Shown here piece after piece: positions 25,888 to 34,184 of a stretch of DNA of 64,000 nucleotides. Source of the DNA: Alistipes sp. CHKCI003 (GTDB taxonomy: Bacteria; Bacteroidota; Bacteroidia; Bacteroidales; Rikenellaceae); assembly GCF_900021155.1 (NCBI RefSeq), contig NZ_FCNT01000006.1, positions 1 through 64,000 of the forward strand. The letters are read 5' to 3'. Position 1 is the stretch's first letter, and every line of letters begins with the position of its first letter. The position numbers and the translations under genes are program-made. The notes beneath the pieces were generated by a model that ran no database searches, was not told the origin of the DNA, and worked only from the letters and a program-made list of their open reading frames with translations.

Positions 25888-26765
25888 ACTATCTGACGGA
25901 AATAAAACTCTTCTACGATTGGTTGGAGGCCAATCCGCTTCCAGCCTCGGCCATTTCGTTGTGGCATGCTCTGATGTCCATCTCCAATCGAAGTGGCTGG
26001 CGTCCGGCTATGAAAGTTCCCTATTCTCTTTTGGAACTTCGCACCGGATTGTCACGCACCACAATCTACCGTGAGAGGGAGCGGTTGCGCAAAATGGGGC
26101 GTATAGCCTTTCGGTCGCACGGGGGCAATACTTGCTGTACCTATCGGCTTATTGCATTGGAGAGTCCTCCTGTATTTCAAATTGAAACGGACTCTGCAAC
26201 ACAATCTGCAACACAGTTTGCAATACAATGTGAAACACAGGAGGGTACAAATGGGGATTTTGTGTTGCAGACTGCGTTTCAAAATGAACACATATATAAA
26301 CTAAACAGAGATATTATAAAAGAAAAAATCAAGAAAAAAGAAAAGCTGACCTCTACGTCGCAAGAGAGAAAAAGTTGCGCCAAAAAGAGAGAAGGCCAAC
26401 GATTCAATCAGGGGCAGTTCCTGGATTCTCTTGATGAGCCGTGGCGTGCGGTGCTGGCGACCTGGTTTGAATACAAGCGACTGCGGCATGAGAGCTATCG
26501 GAGTGAGATGGGCGCAAAAAAATGTCTCTCCCTGCTTCGTCGGCTCTCGGAGGATGATGTCGTTCTTGCGTCCGCCATTGTCGATCAAAGTATGGCGAAT
26601 AACTGGGCCGGATTATTCTCGTTGCGTCATACGACACAACAATGCGGCCGACAATACGGACAACGTATCGGGCAAATTATGCAGAGCAAAGATGCGCAAC
26701 GGCGACAACATTACATCGACAAACTGCGAGATGCAGGCAAAACGGATACTGAAACCAATCGATAG
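25884..26765 (+). CDS. Phage replication initiator, winged-helix type with internal origin
   Basis: A 293-residue protein placed like lambda O. It lies just before a DnaC-like helicase loader gene and its middle contains iterons. The N-terminal winged helix (LWHALMSISNRSGWRPAMKVP, LELRTGLSRTTIYRERERLRK) is the DNA-binding part. The centre (about residues 104-120) encodes SATQSATQFAIQCETQ, produced by four 12-bp DNA repeats. A Lys-rich linker follows, and then a C-terminal domain (EPWRAVLATWFEYKRLR, SRSEMGAKKCLSLLRR-like helices) resembling DnaD/DnaT-type replication proteins. Binding of the encoded protein to its own iterons is inferred by analogy with lambda. Confidence 0.72.
   Translation: MNYLTEIKLFYDWLEANPLPASAISLWHALMSISNRSGWRPAMKVPYSLLELRTGLSRTTIYRERERLRKMGRIAFRSHGGNTCCTYRLIALESPPVFQIETDSATQSATQFAIQCETQEGTNGDFVLQTAFQNEHIYKLNRDIIKEKIKKKEKLTSTSQERKSCAKKREGQRFNQGQFLDSLDEPWRAVLATWFEYKRLRHESYRSEMGAKKCLSLLRRLSEDDVVLASAIVDQSMANNWAGLFSLRHTTQQCGRQYGQRIGQIMQSKDAQRRQHYIDKLRDAGKTDTETNR
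26175..26345 (+). other. Predicted phage replication origin (iterons plus AT-rich unwinding region)
   Basis: Four head-to-tail 12-mers, consensus TGCAACACARTY, lie at 26195-26242. An inverted perfect 9-bp copy TGTGTTGCA is at 26261-26269. A palindrome TTTCAA-A-TTGAAA (26175-26187) precedes them. Bases 26281-26345 are very AT-rich. This matches the lambda arrangement of iterons and an unwinding element inside the initiator gene. Confidence 0.65.
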
Positions 26766-26770
26766 ATATT

Positions 26771-27409
26771 ATGGCAAACAACATTTCTCAACTGATTTCG
26801 CAGATGACCCGCGAGGGCGTGCTCGATCATCGCGAAATATGGTCGTGGTCCTGGGGAGACAGGACGACCTGCAATCAACTTTTTCGGGCAATCTTCCGCT
26901 CCGTGGACTCCACTTTCGAGCAATATCACCATTTGCCCGAATATGAAGATATTATTGCGTGGATGATCTCTACGCAGGATAAAGGCCTGCTTCTGATGGG
27001 CGATTGCGGACGGGGCAAGAGCGTAATTCTGAACGGGGTTCTCCCGGTACTGTTCCGTATGAAGAACCGCGTATTGCAGCCCGTCCATGCGCAGGATATG
27101 GGCAGGGAGATTCCCGATCAGCAAACGTTTCGCAGCCACCGGCCGTGGCTTTACATTGATCGGTTGTTGCATTCATCGTTTCCGGCTATCGATGAGTTGG
27201 GTGTCGAGCCGATGCTCAATGATTATGGCGAACGATATGAGGGTTTCAATCTGGTGCTTAATGCGGCCGAGCGCTATCATCGTCCGGTCTTTATCACTAC
27301 GAACCTCTGTGAAGAACAGATTTATAACCGCTATGGTGAGCGCACGATGGATCGCCTGGCACATCTGTGTCGAAGTGTCCATTTCAGCGGCGAGAGCCTG
27401 CGTAAATGA
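26771..27409 (+). CDS. DnaC-like helicase loader ATPase
   Basis: A 212-residue AAA+ protein. Walker A is GDCGRGKS and Walker B is FPAIDELG, with YHRPVFITTNLCEEQIYNRYG giving the sensor 1 Thr-Asn and ERTMDRLAHLCRSVHFSGES the arginine-finger end. This is the pattern of DnaC/IstB-type loaders used by phages to recruit host DnaB. It lies 5 bp after the initiator gene, the order seen in lambda O-P and many Bacteroidetes prophages. It acts in the cytosol at the origin. Confidence 0.85.
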   Translation: MANNISQLISQMTREGVLDHREIWSWSWGDRTTCNQLFRAIFRSVDSTFEQYHHLPEYEDIIAWMISTQDKGLLLMGDCGRGKSVILNGVLPVLFRMKNRVLQPVHAQDMGREIPDQQTFRSHRPWLYIDRLLHSSFPAIDELGVEPMLNDYGERYEGFNLVLNAAERYHRPVFITTNLCEEQIYNRYGERTMDRLAHLCRSVHFSGESLRK

Positions 27410-27419
27410 TCAGTATGTT

Positions 27420-27692
27420 ATGAATGAGATCCCCATCCAAATCGTGTCCCTCTGCTACAATTATGCGCAGAGCCGATTCCAGACCATCATTCCGCCATCC
27501 ACGGATACACCATTGGGCTATGAACTTATCGCGGAGCAGATTGACAGGCGCGATGCCGAGATTTTTCTGCAACGTCTGCACCGCAAGTATGTGCGCGGCC
27601 GAAAGAGCGGACGCTATCCTGCGGCAAGTATTGTTCGCCTGGAGTTGCAACTGTTCATCGAACTGAAGGACTATAAACAACGCCTGGTATGA
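27420..27692 (+). CDS. Small unknown phage protein (91 aa)
   Basis: ATG at 27420 (MNEIPIQIVSLCYNYAQSRF). The product is a compact, mostly helical protein with a basic stretch (LHRKYVRGRKSGRYPA). The much longer frame that begins at 27087 overlaps the helicase loader and is rejected as the start. It begins 10 bp after the loader gene and overlaps the next gene by 4 bp. No family is recognised; a DNA-metabolism accessory role is guessed only from position. Confidence 0.6.
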   Translation: MNEIPIQIVSLCYNYAQSRFQTIIPPSTDTPLGYELIAEQIDRRDAEIFLQRLHRKYVRGRKSGRYPAASIVRLELQLFIELKDYKQRLV

Positions 27693-27964
27693 AAGAGTAT
27701 CGAGTAATCTTCTGCTTGACCAATGGCAAGCGCAAATATGCCACACACAATGGCGAGATCCTGTTATGGGATGACTACGATCTACTTGCCCTGCGCCGTA
27801 ACCTTCTGGATTATGAGCAGTTCGCTTTTACGGACGACTTTGCCTATTTCGATTTTTCGGCAGAGGCACTGCGAGAGCGTTTCCCCGAAGCTGGAATTCT
27901 GCGGGTGAAAGGCTTCCGCACGGAAGATCCGTCATTACCTGTTAACCCCGATATAATACGCTGA
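27689..27964 (+). CDS. Small unknown phage protein (91 aa)
   Basis: MKEYRVIFCLTNGKRKYATH followed by an acidic, aromatic-rich region (DYEQFAFTDDFAYFDFSAEA). It shares overlapping start and stop codons with the genes on both sides, so it is a translated member of the early operon. I do not recognise a family. It is a small beta/alpha protein without catalytic motifs. Confidence 0.6.
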   Translation: MKEYRVIFCLTNGKRKYATHNGEILLWDDYDLLALRRNLLDYEQFAFTDDFAYFDFSAEALRERFPEAGILRVKGFRTEDPSLPVNPDIIR

Positions 27965-28260
27965 TGCCACGTTTGAAACGAAACACACCACGGCCGTGGC
28001 TTCCCCTGCGAAAGCCTTATGAGGGATATCGCCATCACAATACGTCCTTCTATCAATCTGTAGCATGGCGGAAGCTACGTCTTGTGCAGTTGCAGAAACA
28101 CCCGCTTTGCGAGGAGTGTCTGCGTCAGGGACGTCACACCCCGGCACAGATGGTCGACCACATCATTCCGATCAATAAGGGCGGAGCTCCGCTGGATATT
28201 GAGAATCTGCAATCGTTATGCAACAGATGTCACAGCCGTAAATCGGCACGGGATAAATAG
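27964..28260 (+). CDS. Phage HNH endonuclease
   Basis: A 98-residue HNH nuclease. The pattern is CEECLRQG, DHIIPINKGG (the first HNH His preceded by Asp), ENLQSLCNRCHSRKS (Asn and final His, with the second zinc Cys pair). A basic N terminus (MPRLKRNTPRPW) and SVAWRKLRLVQLQKHP are typical of the phage HNH proteins that work with the terminase in DNA packaging. It starts on the stop codon of the preceding gene. A homing nuclease is the alternative, but the packaging type fits better here. Confidence 0.88.
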   Translation: MPRLKRNTPRPWLPLRKPYEGYRHHNTSFYQSVAWRKLRLVQLQKHPLCEECLRQGRHTPAQMVDHIIPINKGGAPLDIENLQSLCNRCHSRKSARDK

Positions 28261-28303
28261 TTATTAACCATTAAATTGTATTGCCTATGAAGTAAATCTT
28301 TCC

Positions 28304-28365
28304 GGAGGAGTGCGGATGGTGGTTTGCAATCAGTCCTTAATGGCATGTGGCATCTGCATTCCTCC
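28304..28365. repeat. Imperfect 15-bp inverted repeat upstream of the second recombinase
   Basis: GGAGGAGTGCGGATG (28304-28318) and CATCTGCATTCCTCC (28351-28365) match at 13 of 15 pairs with a 32-base loop, followed by CATTTTT. It may be an attenuator in the leader of the recombinase gene or a recombination site. Confidence 0.5.
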
Positions 28366-28388
28366 CATTTTTACATCAGGCAAAGAAG

Positions 28389-29327
28389 ATGAGAACAACG
28401 CTATCGTTAAATCAAATCATCGAAGAGTGGATCGCCTCGCTCGATGGTCTTCCTTCAACGCAGACCGACTATCGCCGTAAAATACGGCTGTGGTTCCGGT
28501 GGCTTGTTGCGAAGGGTAAGGATCCCCGGGAGCCGAGACGTGATGATATCCTCGCTTTCAGGCAACAGTTACTTTATGAGGGCAAGAGCCGTTACACGTA
28601 TTTCAGCTACATCACAGTCGTGCGGCTCTTCTATCGCCACTGTGCCAAGCGGCATTATTGCGAAGATATCGGAGAGGGCATTCGTTCAAGCATCCGTTCG
28701 CGCGAACACTACAAGTACCCGCTCTCGGCATTTCAGGCGCAACAACTCCTGGAGAGCATCTCCACGGAGAGTATCGTGGGCAAGCGCGACAAACTCATCG
28801 TCGCACTGATGCTCCTGAATGGCTTGCGGTCGTGCGAGGTGTGCCGGATCAATATTGAAGACGTTGCACGTGACGGAGATCGCACATTGCTTCGCATACA
28901 GCGCAAGGGTCACCTTGACAAACATGATGTGGTAGCACTCCCCGAATTCACCGCAGCACTCTATGAGGAGTACCTTGCCGAACGGGATTTTCGATGGGGA
29001 GATGCTTTGATTGTCAATCACTGCAAAGGTCGGAGTTCAACACGTCTTACTACGCAGTCCATCTCGCACCTGGTAAAGCAACGTTTGCGAGCCATTGGCA
29101 TTAATGATCCGAAGATAACGGCCCATTCGCTTCGTCATACTTGCGGAAGCCTGCTCGTTGAGAGCGGCATGGATATCGAGCTTATCAGGGATCTGCTCGG
29201 ACATACCTCCTCGGCAACTACACGCATCTATATCGACATGGCGCAGAAGCGTCGTCTGCTGGATCAGAACCCCAGCCGGATAATCGAAGCAATGGTAACC
29301 AAACCCCCGGGAACATTAAAGAGTTGA
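28389..29327 (+). CDS. Tyrosine recombinase, XerC/D-like, internal to the prophage
   Basis: A 312-residue tyrosine recombinase. The N-terminal SAM-like core-binding domain (LNQIIEEWIASLDGLPSTQTD) is followed by a catalytic domain with Arg in LNGLRSCEVCRI, the HxxR box HSLRHTCGSLL, the second His in LLGHTSSATT and the Tyr nucleophile in TRIYIDMAQ. The ATG at 28389 is chosen over 28347, which lies inside the inverted repeat. Its place between the HNH gene and the terminase, far from either attachment site, is unusual for a phage integrase. It may resolve multimers, invert a segment or belong to an earlier insertion. Confidence 0.88.
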   Translation: MRTTLSLNQIIEEWIASLDGLPSTQTDYRRKIRLWFRWLVAKGKDPREPRRDDILAFRQQLLYEGKSRYTYFSYITVVRLFYRHCAKRHYCEDIGEGIRSSIRSREHYKYPLSAFQAQQLLESISTESIVGKRDKLIVALMLLNGLRSCEVCRINIEDVARDGDRTLLRIQRKGHLDKHDVVALPEFTAALYEEYLAERDFRWGDALIVNHCKGRSSTRLTTQSISHLVKQRLRAIGINDPKITAHSLRHTCGSLLVESGMDIELIRDLLGHTSSATTRIYIDMAQKRRLLDQNPSRIIEAMVTKPPGTLKS

Positions 29328-29767
29328 TAACCAGTTTAATGAAGGTGTGATTAATTGCAGTGTTAAGGATTTGAATGACAAAGTGTTTGAATTTTGGGAA
29401 TGAACCACCAAAATCGCCGTAACTCTTTGATAAAGCATCGCGGAAATGGTGCAATTAACTACACATCGTGTATGGGGATAGGGGGTCATATTCCTTCACA
29501 CCCTGCCAAACCCAATCGCGCCCCAAGTCGAGAAGACGCGCGTGCAAAATTGATAAAAAAGAAAACCGCCCGAAGGCGGAAACAATTAATGTTTTTTACT
29601 ACGTCGTCATCACATCTTGGCTTGGTCGTATGCCGCATCCAAGATACGCCATACAATTCAACCCAAAATAATGATAGCGATTTCGATTAATAAACTCTCT
29701 ATCATATTGTTTGAATTTAATTGTTTTATCGGAATATGCCGACGTGTTGCAAAGGAAGATATTTTTT
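29328..29767. other. Intergenic stretch before the packaging genes
   Basis: About 440 bp with no supported gene on either strand. It holds a minus-strand terminator (29555-29579) and AT-rich sequence before the terminase genes. A cos or pac site would be expected near the small terminase gene, but I cannot identify one by eye. Confidence 0.4.
29555..29579 (-). terminator. Minus-strand intrinsic terminator with a TTCG loop
   Basis: On the minus strand CCGCC-TTCG-GGCGG is followed by TTTTCTTTTTT. No minus-strand gene ends here, so it may end an antisense or small RNA transcript. Confidence 0.55.
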
Positions 29768-30262
29768 ATGAAAGGACGCAAGAAAATACCTGATGCCTTG
29801 AAATCCATGCGGGGAACAGACCAGCCATGCCGGATGAGTAACAGCGTGGCGATTCCACCGACCACTGCAGTTGTGGCTCTGCCACGTACAGGGTTAAAGG
29901 GCACCGCGAAGAAGATATTTGCCGTTGTTGCCACGGAGCTTATCCACAAAGGCCTGCTGGATGTTACAGGTGTGGATCTGGTCGTGGCGTATGCCCGCGA
30001 GATGGCGTTGTATCACGACTTGATGCGTAATGTCGAGCGAGAGGGTGCAACCGTCGAGGTAGAGACCAAGAACGGCTCGGCAACCATCATCAACCCCAAA
30101 CGCAAGATTGCCGAGGGTGCATTGGCGGCTGCCCGGTCGCTTGCTGCGGAGTTCGGAATGACTCCATCGAGTCGTAATCGTGTCGTAGCACTTCTCGCGA
30201 ACAACACCCCCAAGAATGACTTTGCGGAATTTGAAGAGATAACAGTGACAGGAGATGAGTAA
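29768..30262 (+). CDS. terS: Terminase small subunit, P27 family
   Basis: A 164-residue DNA-recognition subunit of the packaging motor. MKGRKKIPDALKSMRGTDQP matches the basic P27-type N terminus, so the ATG at 29768 is used instead of 29711. A central helical region (AYAREMALYHDLMRNVERE) and the closing AAEFGMTPSSRNRVVAL are also typical. It overlaps the large subunit gene by 8 bp. It is the first of the structural genes. Confidence 0.88.
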   Translation: MKGRKKIPDALKSMRGTDQPCRMSNSVAIPPTTAVVALPRTGLKGTAKKIFAVVATELIHKGLLDVTGVDLVVAYAREMALYHDLMRNVEREGATVEVETKNGSATIINPKRKIAEGALAAARSLAAEFGMTPSSRNRVVALLANNTPKNDFAEFEEITVTGDE

Positions 30263-31928
30263 AGAGAAGCAGAAACTACATCTGGCCGAGGAGTATGCCC
30301 GGAGGGTACGTTCAGGAGAGATTCTGGCGTGTGAGTATGTTCGTTTGGCTGTCGGTCGATATTACCGCGACCTGGATATGGCTCTCGACAGAGGTTGGTT
30401 TTTTGATCGTAGAGAAGCGATTCGTGCCATCCACTTCATCGAATGCCTGAAGCATACCAAAGGCAAGTGGGCCGGTAGCCGTTTTCGTCTTGAGCCGTGG
30501 CAACAATTTGTGGTGTGGAATATTTTTGGCTGGAAACATGCCGATGGGACACGCCGTTTCCGTTACACCTACATTGAGATTGCCCGCAAGAACGGCAAGA
30601 CCGCTCTTGCGGCCGGCATCGCCCTCTATATGCTCTTTGCCGATGGGGAGTCGCGTCCGGAGGTCTATTCCGCTGCAACGATCAAAGACCAGGCGAAGAT
30701 CTGCTTCTCGGATGCCGTGGCTATTGTCAAGGCTACCGATTTGAAGAACTACCTCACACCTTTTCGCAACTCGATCGTCTACGACCTGAAAGGAGGCACG
30801 ATGAAACCGCTCTCTTCGGATTACGGCACGCACGATGGCTTGAATCCGAGTTGTGCCATTATCGATGAGTTCCATGCACATAAGGATTCGGGAATGTTCG
30901 ATGTCCTCAAGTCTGCTTTTGGAGCTCGCCGCCAGCCGTTGATGTTTATCATTACTACGGCAGGTTTCAACAAAGCGGGGGCTTGCTATGCCTATCGGGA
31001 TAATGTCATCAAAGTGTTGCGTGGAGTGAACGAGGACGACTCGCTCTTCGGTATCATCTATACCCAGGACTCAAAAGAGGAGTGGGACGACCCGAAGATG
31101 TGGAGCAAGTCCAATCCCAATCTCGGGGTGTCGCTCTCTTCAGACTACCTTGCCGATCAGGTCAAGGATGCGAAGAATCGCCCCGAAGCCGTACGCAATG
31201 TGCTGACCAAGAACTTCAACCTGTGGGTAGATGCCGAGCGGACATGGATTCTGGACGAGAAGTGGATGGAATGCATCGGCACGACTCCTCGCGAGGAGTT
31301 GAAGGGCTGTGCCTGCTGGGGAGGCCTCGATCTCTCGAACGTCTCGGACATTACGGCTTACGTTCTGTTGTTTCACGAAAACGACCACTTCCAGCTGTTG
31401 CCATACTTTTGGATTCCGGAGGAGAAGATGCAGGAGAAGATCCGCAAGGAGAACATCAACTATGAGCGATGGGTGGCCGAGGGATACGTCACTGTTACAC
31501 CGGGGAATGTCATCGACTACGATTTTGTCAAGGCGGATATCCTGCGTATTGTTGCGGACTACGATTTGCAGGCTTCAGCGTATGACCGATGGAACTCCTC
31601 GCAGACAATTATCGATCTGCAGAACGAAGGTATGGTGTGTAACCCGTTCGGGCAGGGTTACGGCTCAATGTCTGCTCCCACAAAAGAGTTTGAGAAGATG
31701 GTTCTCACGGGGAAGATCGAACATTTCGGCAATCCGGTGTTGCGATGGATGCTCGCTTCGACCGTAGTGATGACCGATCCGGCCGGCAATATCAAACCCG
31801 ACAAGGCCAAGTCAATGCAGAAGATCGATGGTATCGTAGCTTCGATTATGGCTTTGGGGGAGTGGATGACAGCTCAGGCTTCCGAAGACGAAAATCCCTA
31901 TAATCAACGCGGGTTGTTGCAACTATGA
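30255..31928 (+). CDS. terL: Terminase large subunit
   Basis: A 557-residue packaging ATPase and nuclease. The ATPase part has ARKNGKTALAAGIAL (deviant Walker A) and SCAIIDEFHAHKDSGM (Walker B and catalytic Glu), with FIITTAGFNKAG as the coupling motif. The nuclease part includes WGGLDLSNVSDITAYV, whose Asp residues are metal ligands, and DRWNSSQTIIDLQNEG near the end. This is the Terminase_1/HK97-like family at its usual length. It overlaps its neighbours on both sides by a few bases. Confidence 0.95.
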   Translation: MSKEKQKLHLAEEYARRVRSGEILACEYVRLAVGRYYRDLDMALDRGWFFDRREAIRAIHFIECLKHTKGKWAGSRFRLEPWQQFVVWNIFGWKHADGTRRFRYTYIEIARKNGKTALAAGIALYMLFADGESRPEVYSAATIKDQAKICFSDAVAIVKATDLKNYLTPFRNSIVYDLKGGTMKPLSSDYGTHDGLNPSCAIIDEFHAHKDSGMFDVLKSAFGARRQPLMFIITTAGFNKAGACYAYRDNVIKVLRGVNEDDSLFGIIYTQDSKEEWDDPKMWSKSNPNLGVSLSSDYLADQVKDAKNRPEAVRNVLTKNFNLWVDAERTWILDEKWMECIGTTPREELKGCACWGGLDLSNVSDITAYVLLFHENDHFQLLPYFWIPEEKMQEKIRKENINYERWVAEGYVTVTPGNVIDYDFVKADILRIVADYDLQASAYDRWNSSQTIIDLQNEGMVCNPFGQGYGSMSAPTKEFEKMVLTGKIEHFGNPVLRWMLASTVVMTDPAGNIKPDKAKSMQKIDGIVASIMALGEWMTAQASEDENPYNQRGLLQL

Positions 31929-32209
31929 GTCGTCGAAGGAGAAATACTGCACACCAGCTGGCTCTGCGGGCCGATATGGAGCAACGGCTTGAAAGTCTTG
32001 CTCCTCTCTCGTCGGAACACCGAGAACTGCTCTCTACCGATGGTTTTATCCGGTATTATCGCCGAATGTGTGATCTCTATCCAACGCAGGTCGAGGCGTA
32101 TGAACGTTTGGAAGAGTACTATCAAAACATCTTCGGCTCACGCCGCTATGCCGATATCCGTTCGTTGCACCTGGCAATCAGCCGTCGGCGGCGCAAGGAA
32201 TTCTTATAA
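31925..32209 (+). CDS. Small basic phage protein of unknown function (94 aa)
   Basis: An Arg-rich protein (MSRRRRNTAHQLALRADMEQ to ISRRRRKEFL) predicted to be all helical. It overlaps the terL stop by 4 bp (ATGA) and ends just before the late promoter. The repeated position between terL and portal in related phages suggests a packaging accessory role, but I recognise no family. Confidence 0.6.
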   Translation: MSRRRRNTAHQLALRADMEQRLESLAPLSSEHRELLSTDGFIRYYRRMCDLYPTQVEAYERLEEYYQNIFGSRRYADIRSLHLAISRRRRKEFL

Positions 32210-32211
32210 CT

Positions 32212-32254
32212 GAACATTGTTCATCTGTTAAAGCCAGTAGTCGCTTTATGTTTG
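32212..32254 (+). promoter_or_regulatory. Putative late promoter with palindromic activator site (site A)
   Basis: The palindrome GAACA-T-TGTTC (32212-32222) is followed by ATCTGT and, 24 bp after the palindrome, the -7 box TATGTTTG (32247-32254). No -33 TTTG is present at the normal distance. The portal gene starts 12 bp later. The same architecture occurs at 40439-40481. Confidence 0.6.
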
Positions 32255-32266
32255 CATCGTACATAG

Positions 32267-33571
32267 ATGCAAATAACGGTGTCAAGCTGGCTTTCATATC
32301 TCTTCTCTCGCACGCGCTCCGCCAGGAGCCGGAGGGAGAGCCGCGTATCGTCTTCAGAGTTTGAACAGGCGGTCAATGCGGCTCTCCTCTCCGACACCGT
32401 TTCCGACAATACGGCGCAACGTTACATATCCGAGGAGGGCTCGCTCAATCTTTCGGCCGTGTGGGCTTGTGTGCGCATCCTTTCCGAAACCGTGGGAACA
32501 TTGCCCGTTCATCTCTACCAACGTACGTCACAAGGTCGCGAGAAGGCGTATTCACATCCCGCTCATCTTCTGCTTCAGCGTCCCAATTCGTATACCGGTC
32601 GTTTCGCATTGATGCACCATCTGATGGTGTCGTGTACATTGTGGGGCAATGGGTATGCTCGCATCTATCGCGATAAATTCTACCGTCCCGTGCGCCTGCA
32701 ACTACAGCACCCGGCCGAGATCGAGCCTCTTCTGAGTGCCGATGATGTGCTTTATTACCGCACTTCTTCGGGAGAAATGCTCTCTTCGGATGATGTTATC
32801 CACCTGCGGGGACTCTCGACCAACGGCTATAAAGGTAAGAGCCCCATTGCCGTACATCGTGACAACCTCTATCTTTCGCAGGCAGCGCAGGAGTACGGTG
32901 AACGCTTCTTCAATCAGGGAGGCAATATGTCGGGCGTGTTCAAGTACCCTTCGACCTTGAAACCGGAAGCATACCAGCGACTCAAGCGTGACCTCATAGC
33001 CCAAAGCTCGGGACTGCACAATTCGCATGTCCCGTTGCTCCTGGAGGGAGGTATGACCTATGAGCGGATCTCCATTCCACCCGAAGATGCGCAGTTCATT
33101 GCTACGCGCAAGTTTCAGAAGACAGAGATCGCTACCATCTATGGAGTGCCACCGCATATGATTGCCGATCTGGAGCGCGCTACGAACAACAACATCGAGC
33201 ATCAGGGAATGGAATTCGTCCAATACTGCCTGATGCCCTATCTTGTACGTCTGGAGGAGGAGTTCAACCGCAAGTTGTTGCGCGAAGATGAAGCCGGGTC
33301 GTTTTATTTCCTCTTTGGCCTGAACGGTCTGTTACGGGGAGATGCCAAAACACGGTCGGAGTTCTACAAAAACATGAATATGGTGGGTGCGATGTCCGCC
33401 AATGAGATCCGCTCGCTTGAAGATATGAATACCTACGATGGAGGTGATGAGTACTTTGTGCAGGCGAATATGCAGCCGGTGCGCACGGCATTGGCATTAT
33501 CCTCCGGAGAGCATAATCAAGGAAAAACAGATGCCGATAATGACACAGATAAAGGAAATAAGGTCGAATGA
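32267..33571 (+). CDS. Portal protein, HK97 family
   Basis: A 434-residue portal subunit that forms the DNA entry ring of the head. It carries the family's NLSAVWACVRILSETVGTLP near the N terminus, then HPAHLLLQRPNSY, WGNGYARIYRD, RFFNQGGNMSGVFKYP and the C-terminal ATIYGVPPHMIADLERATN with NIEHQGMEFVQY. Length and domain order are normal. It is the first gene after late promoter site A and overlaps the protease gene. Confidence 0.95.
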   Translation: MQITVSSWLSYLFSRTRSARSRRESRVSSSEFEQAVNAALLSDTVSDNTAQRYISEEGSLNLSAVWACVRILSETVGTLPVHLYQRTSQGREKAYSHPAHLLLQRPNSYTGRFALMHHLMVSCTLWGNGYARIYRDKFYRPVRLQLQHPAEIEPLLSADDVLYYRTSSGEMLSSDDVIHLRGLSTNGYKGKSPIAVHRDNLYLSQAAQEYGERFFNQGGNMSGVFKYPSTLKPEAYQRLKRDLIAQSSGLHNSHVPLLLEGGMTYERISIPPEDAQFIATRKFQKTEIATIYGVPPHMIADLERATNNNIEHQGMEFVQYCLMPYLVRLEEEFNRKLLREDEAGSFYFLFGLNGLLRGDAKTRSEFYKNMNMVGAMSANEIRSLEDMNTYDGGDEYFVQANMQPVRTALALSSGEHNQGKTDADNDTDKGNKVE

Positions 33572-34181
33572 GCCTGTGGAGGTGCGTTGTGCACTCTCTG
33601 ATGTACGCATCGAGCAACGCAGTGAACCGGCTGCCGGCCGAACGATTGTCGGCTATGCCGTCAAGTTTGAGTGCTGGAGTGAGCCGATTATGGGGTGGTT
33701 CCGAGAGCGTATAGCACGTGAGGCCTTTTCGGGATGTGATATCAGCGATGTGGTGATGTGTTACAATCACAATGCAGAGAGTATCCTGGCCCGCACCTCC
33801 AGCGGTACACTCACCCTCTCTACGGATGAGGTAGGCCTGCGGTTCTCGTTTGAAGCTCCCAACACCTCTCTGGGCAATGATATGGTGGAGTTGGTGCAAC
33901 GTGGTGACATTGCCAGATGCTCCTTCAAATTTACGGTCGATGCGGATGAGTGGCGATACGCAGACAAGGAGAATGGGCTGGAATATGATGAACGGACAGT
34001 GCGCCATATCTCCAAACTTTACGACGTATCGCTTGTAGTCTATCCGGCCTATCCCGATACGGAGGCGAGTCTTCGTCACCTTGAGGAGCGTAAGGCCCAA
34101 TGGCAACGTTGTGCGTCCTCCGCGAAGTACGATTCTGTAAGCCGCGAACGGCTGACCATGCAACTTAAACTCAAAAACTGA
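33531..34181 (+). CDS. Prohead maturation protease, HK97 family
   Basis: A 216-residue serine protease that cleaves the scaffold region of the capsid protein. Visible motifs are GRTIVGYAVKFECWSEP, FREREIA-like FRERIAREAFSG, the catalytic His in VVMCYNHNAESILARTSS and the Ser in DIARCSFKFTVDADEW. KLYDVSLVVYPAYPDTEAS is the family's closing motif. ATG at 33531 is chosen because AAGGAAA lies upstream and the homology begins soon after; 33540 is also possible. It overlaps the portal gene by 41 bp. Confidence 0.92.
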   Translation: MPIMTQIKEIRSNEPVEVRCALSDVRIEQRSEPAAGRTIVGYAVKFECWSEPIMGWFRERIAREAFSGCDISDVVMCYNHNAESILARTSSGTLTLSTDEVGLRFSFEAPNTSLGNDMVELVQRGDIARCSFKFTVDADEWRYADKENGLEYDERTVRHISKLYDVSLVVYPAYPDTEASLRHLEERKAQWQRCASSAKYDSVSRERLTMQLKLKN

Positions 34182-34184
34182 AAT

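Noticed and set aside
26195..26242. A CRISPR array or microsatellite at the 12-bp repeats
   Set aside because: Repeats are contiguous without spacers, few in number and inside a replication initiator, which fits iterons.
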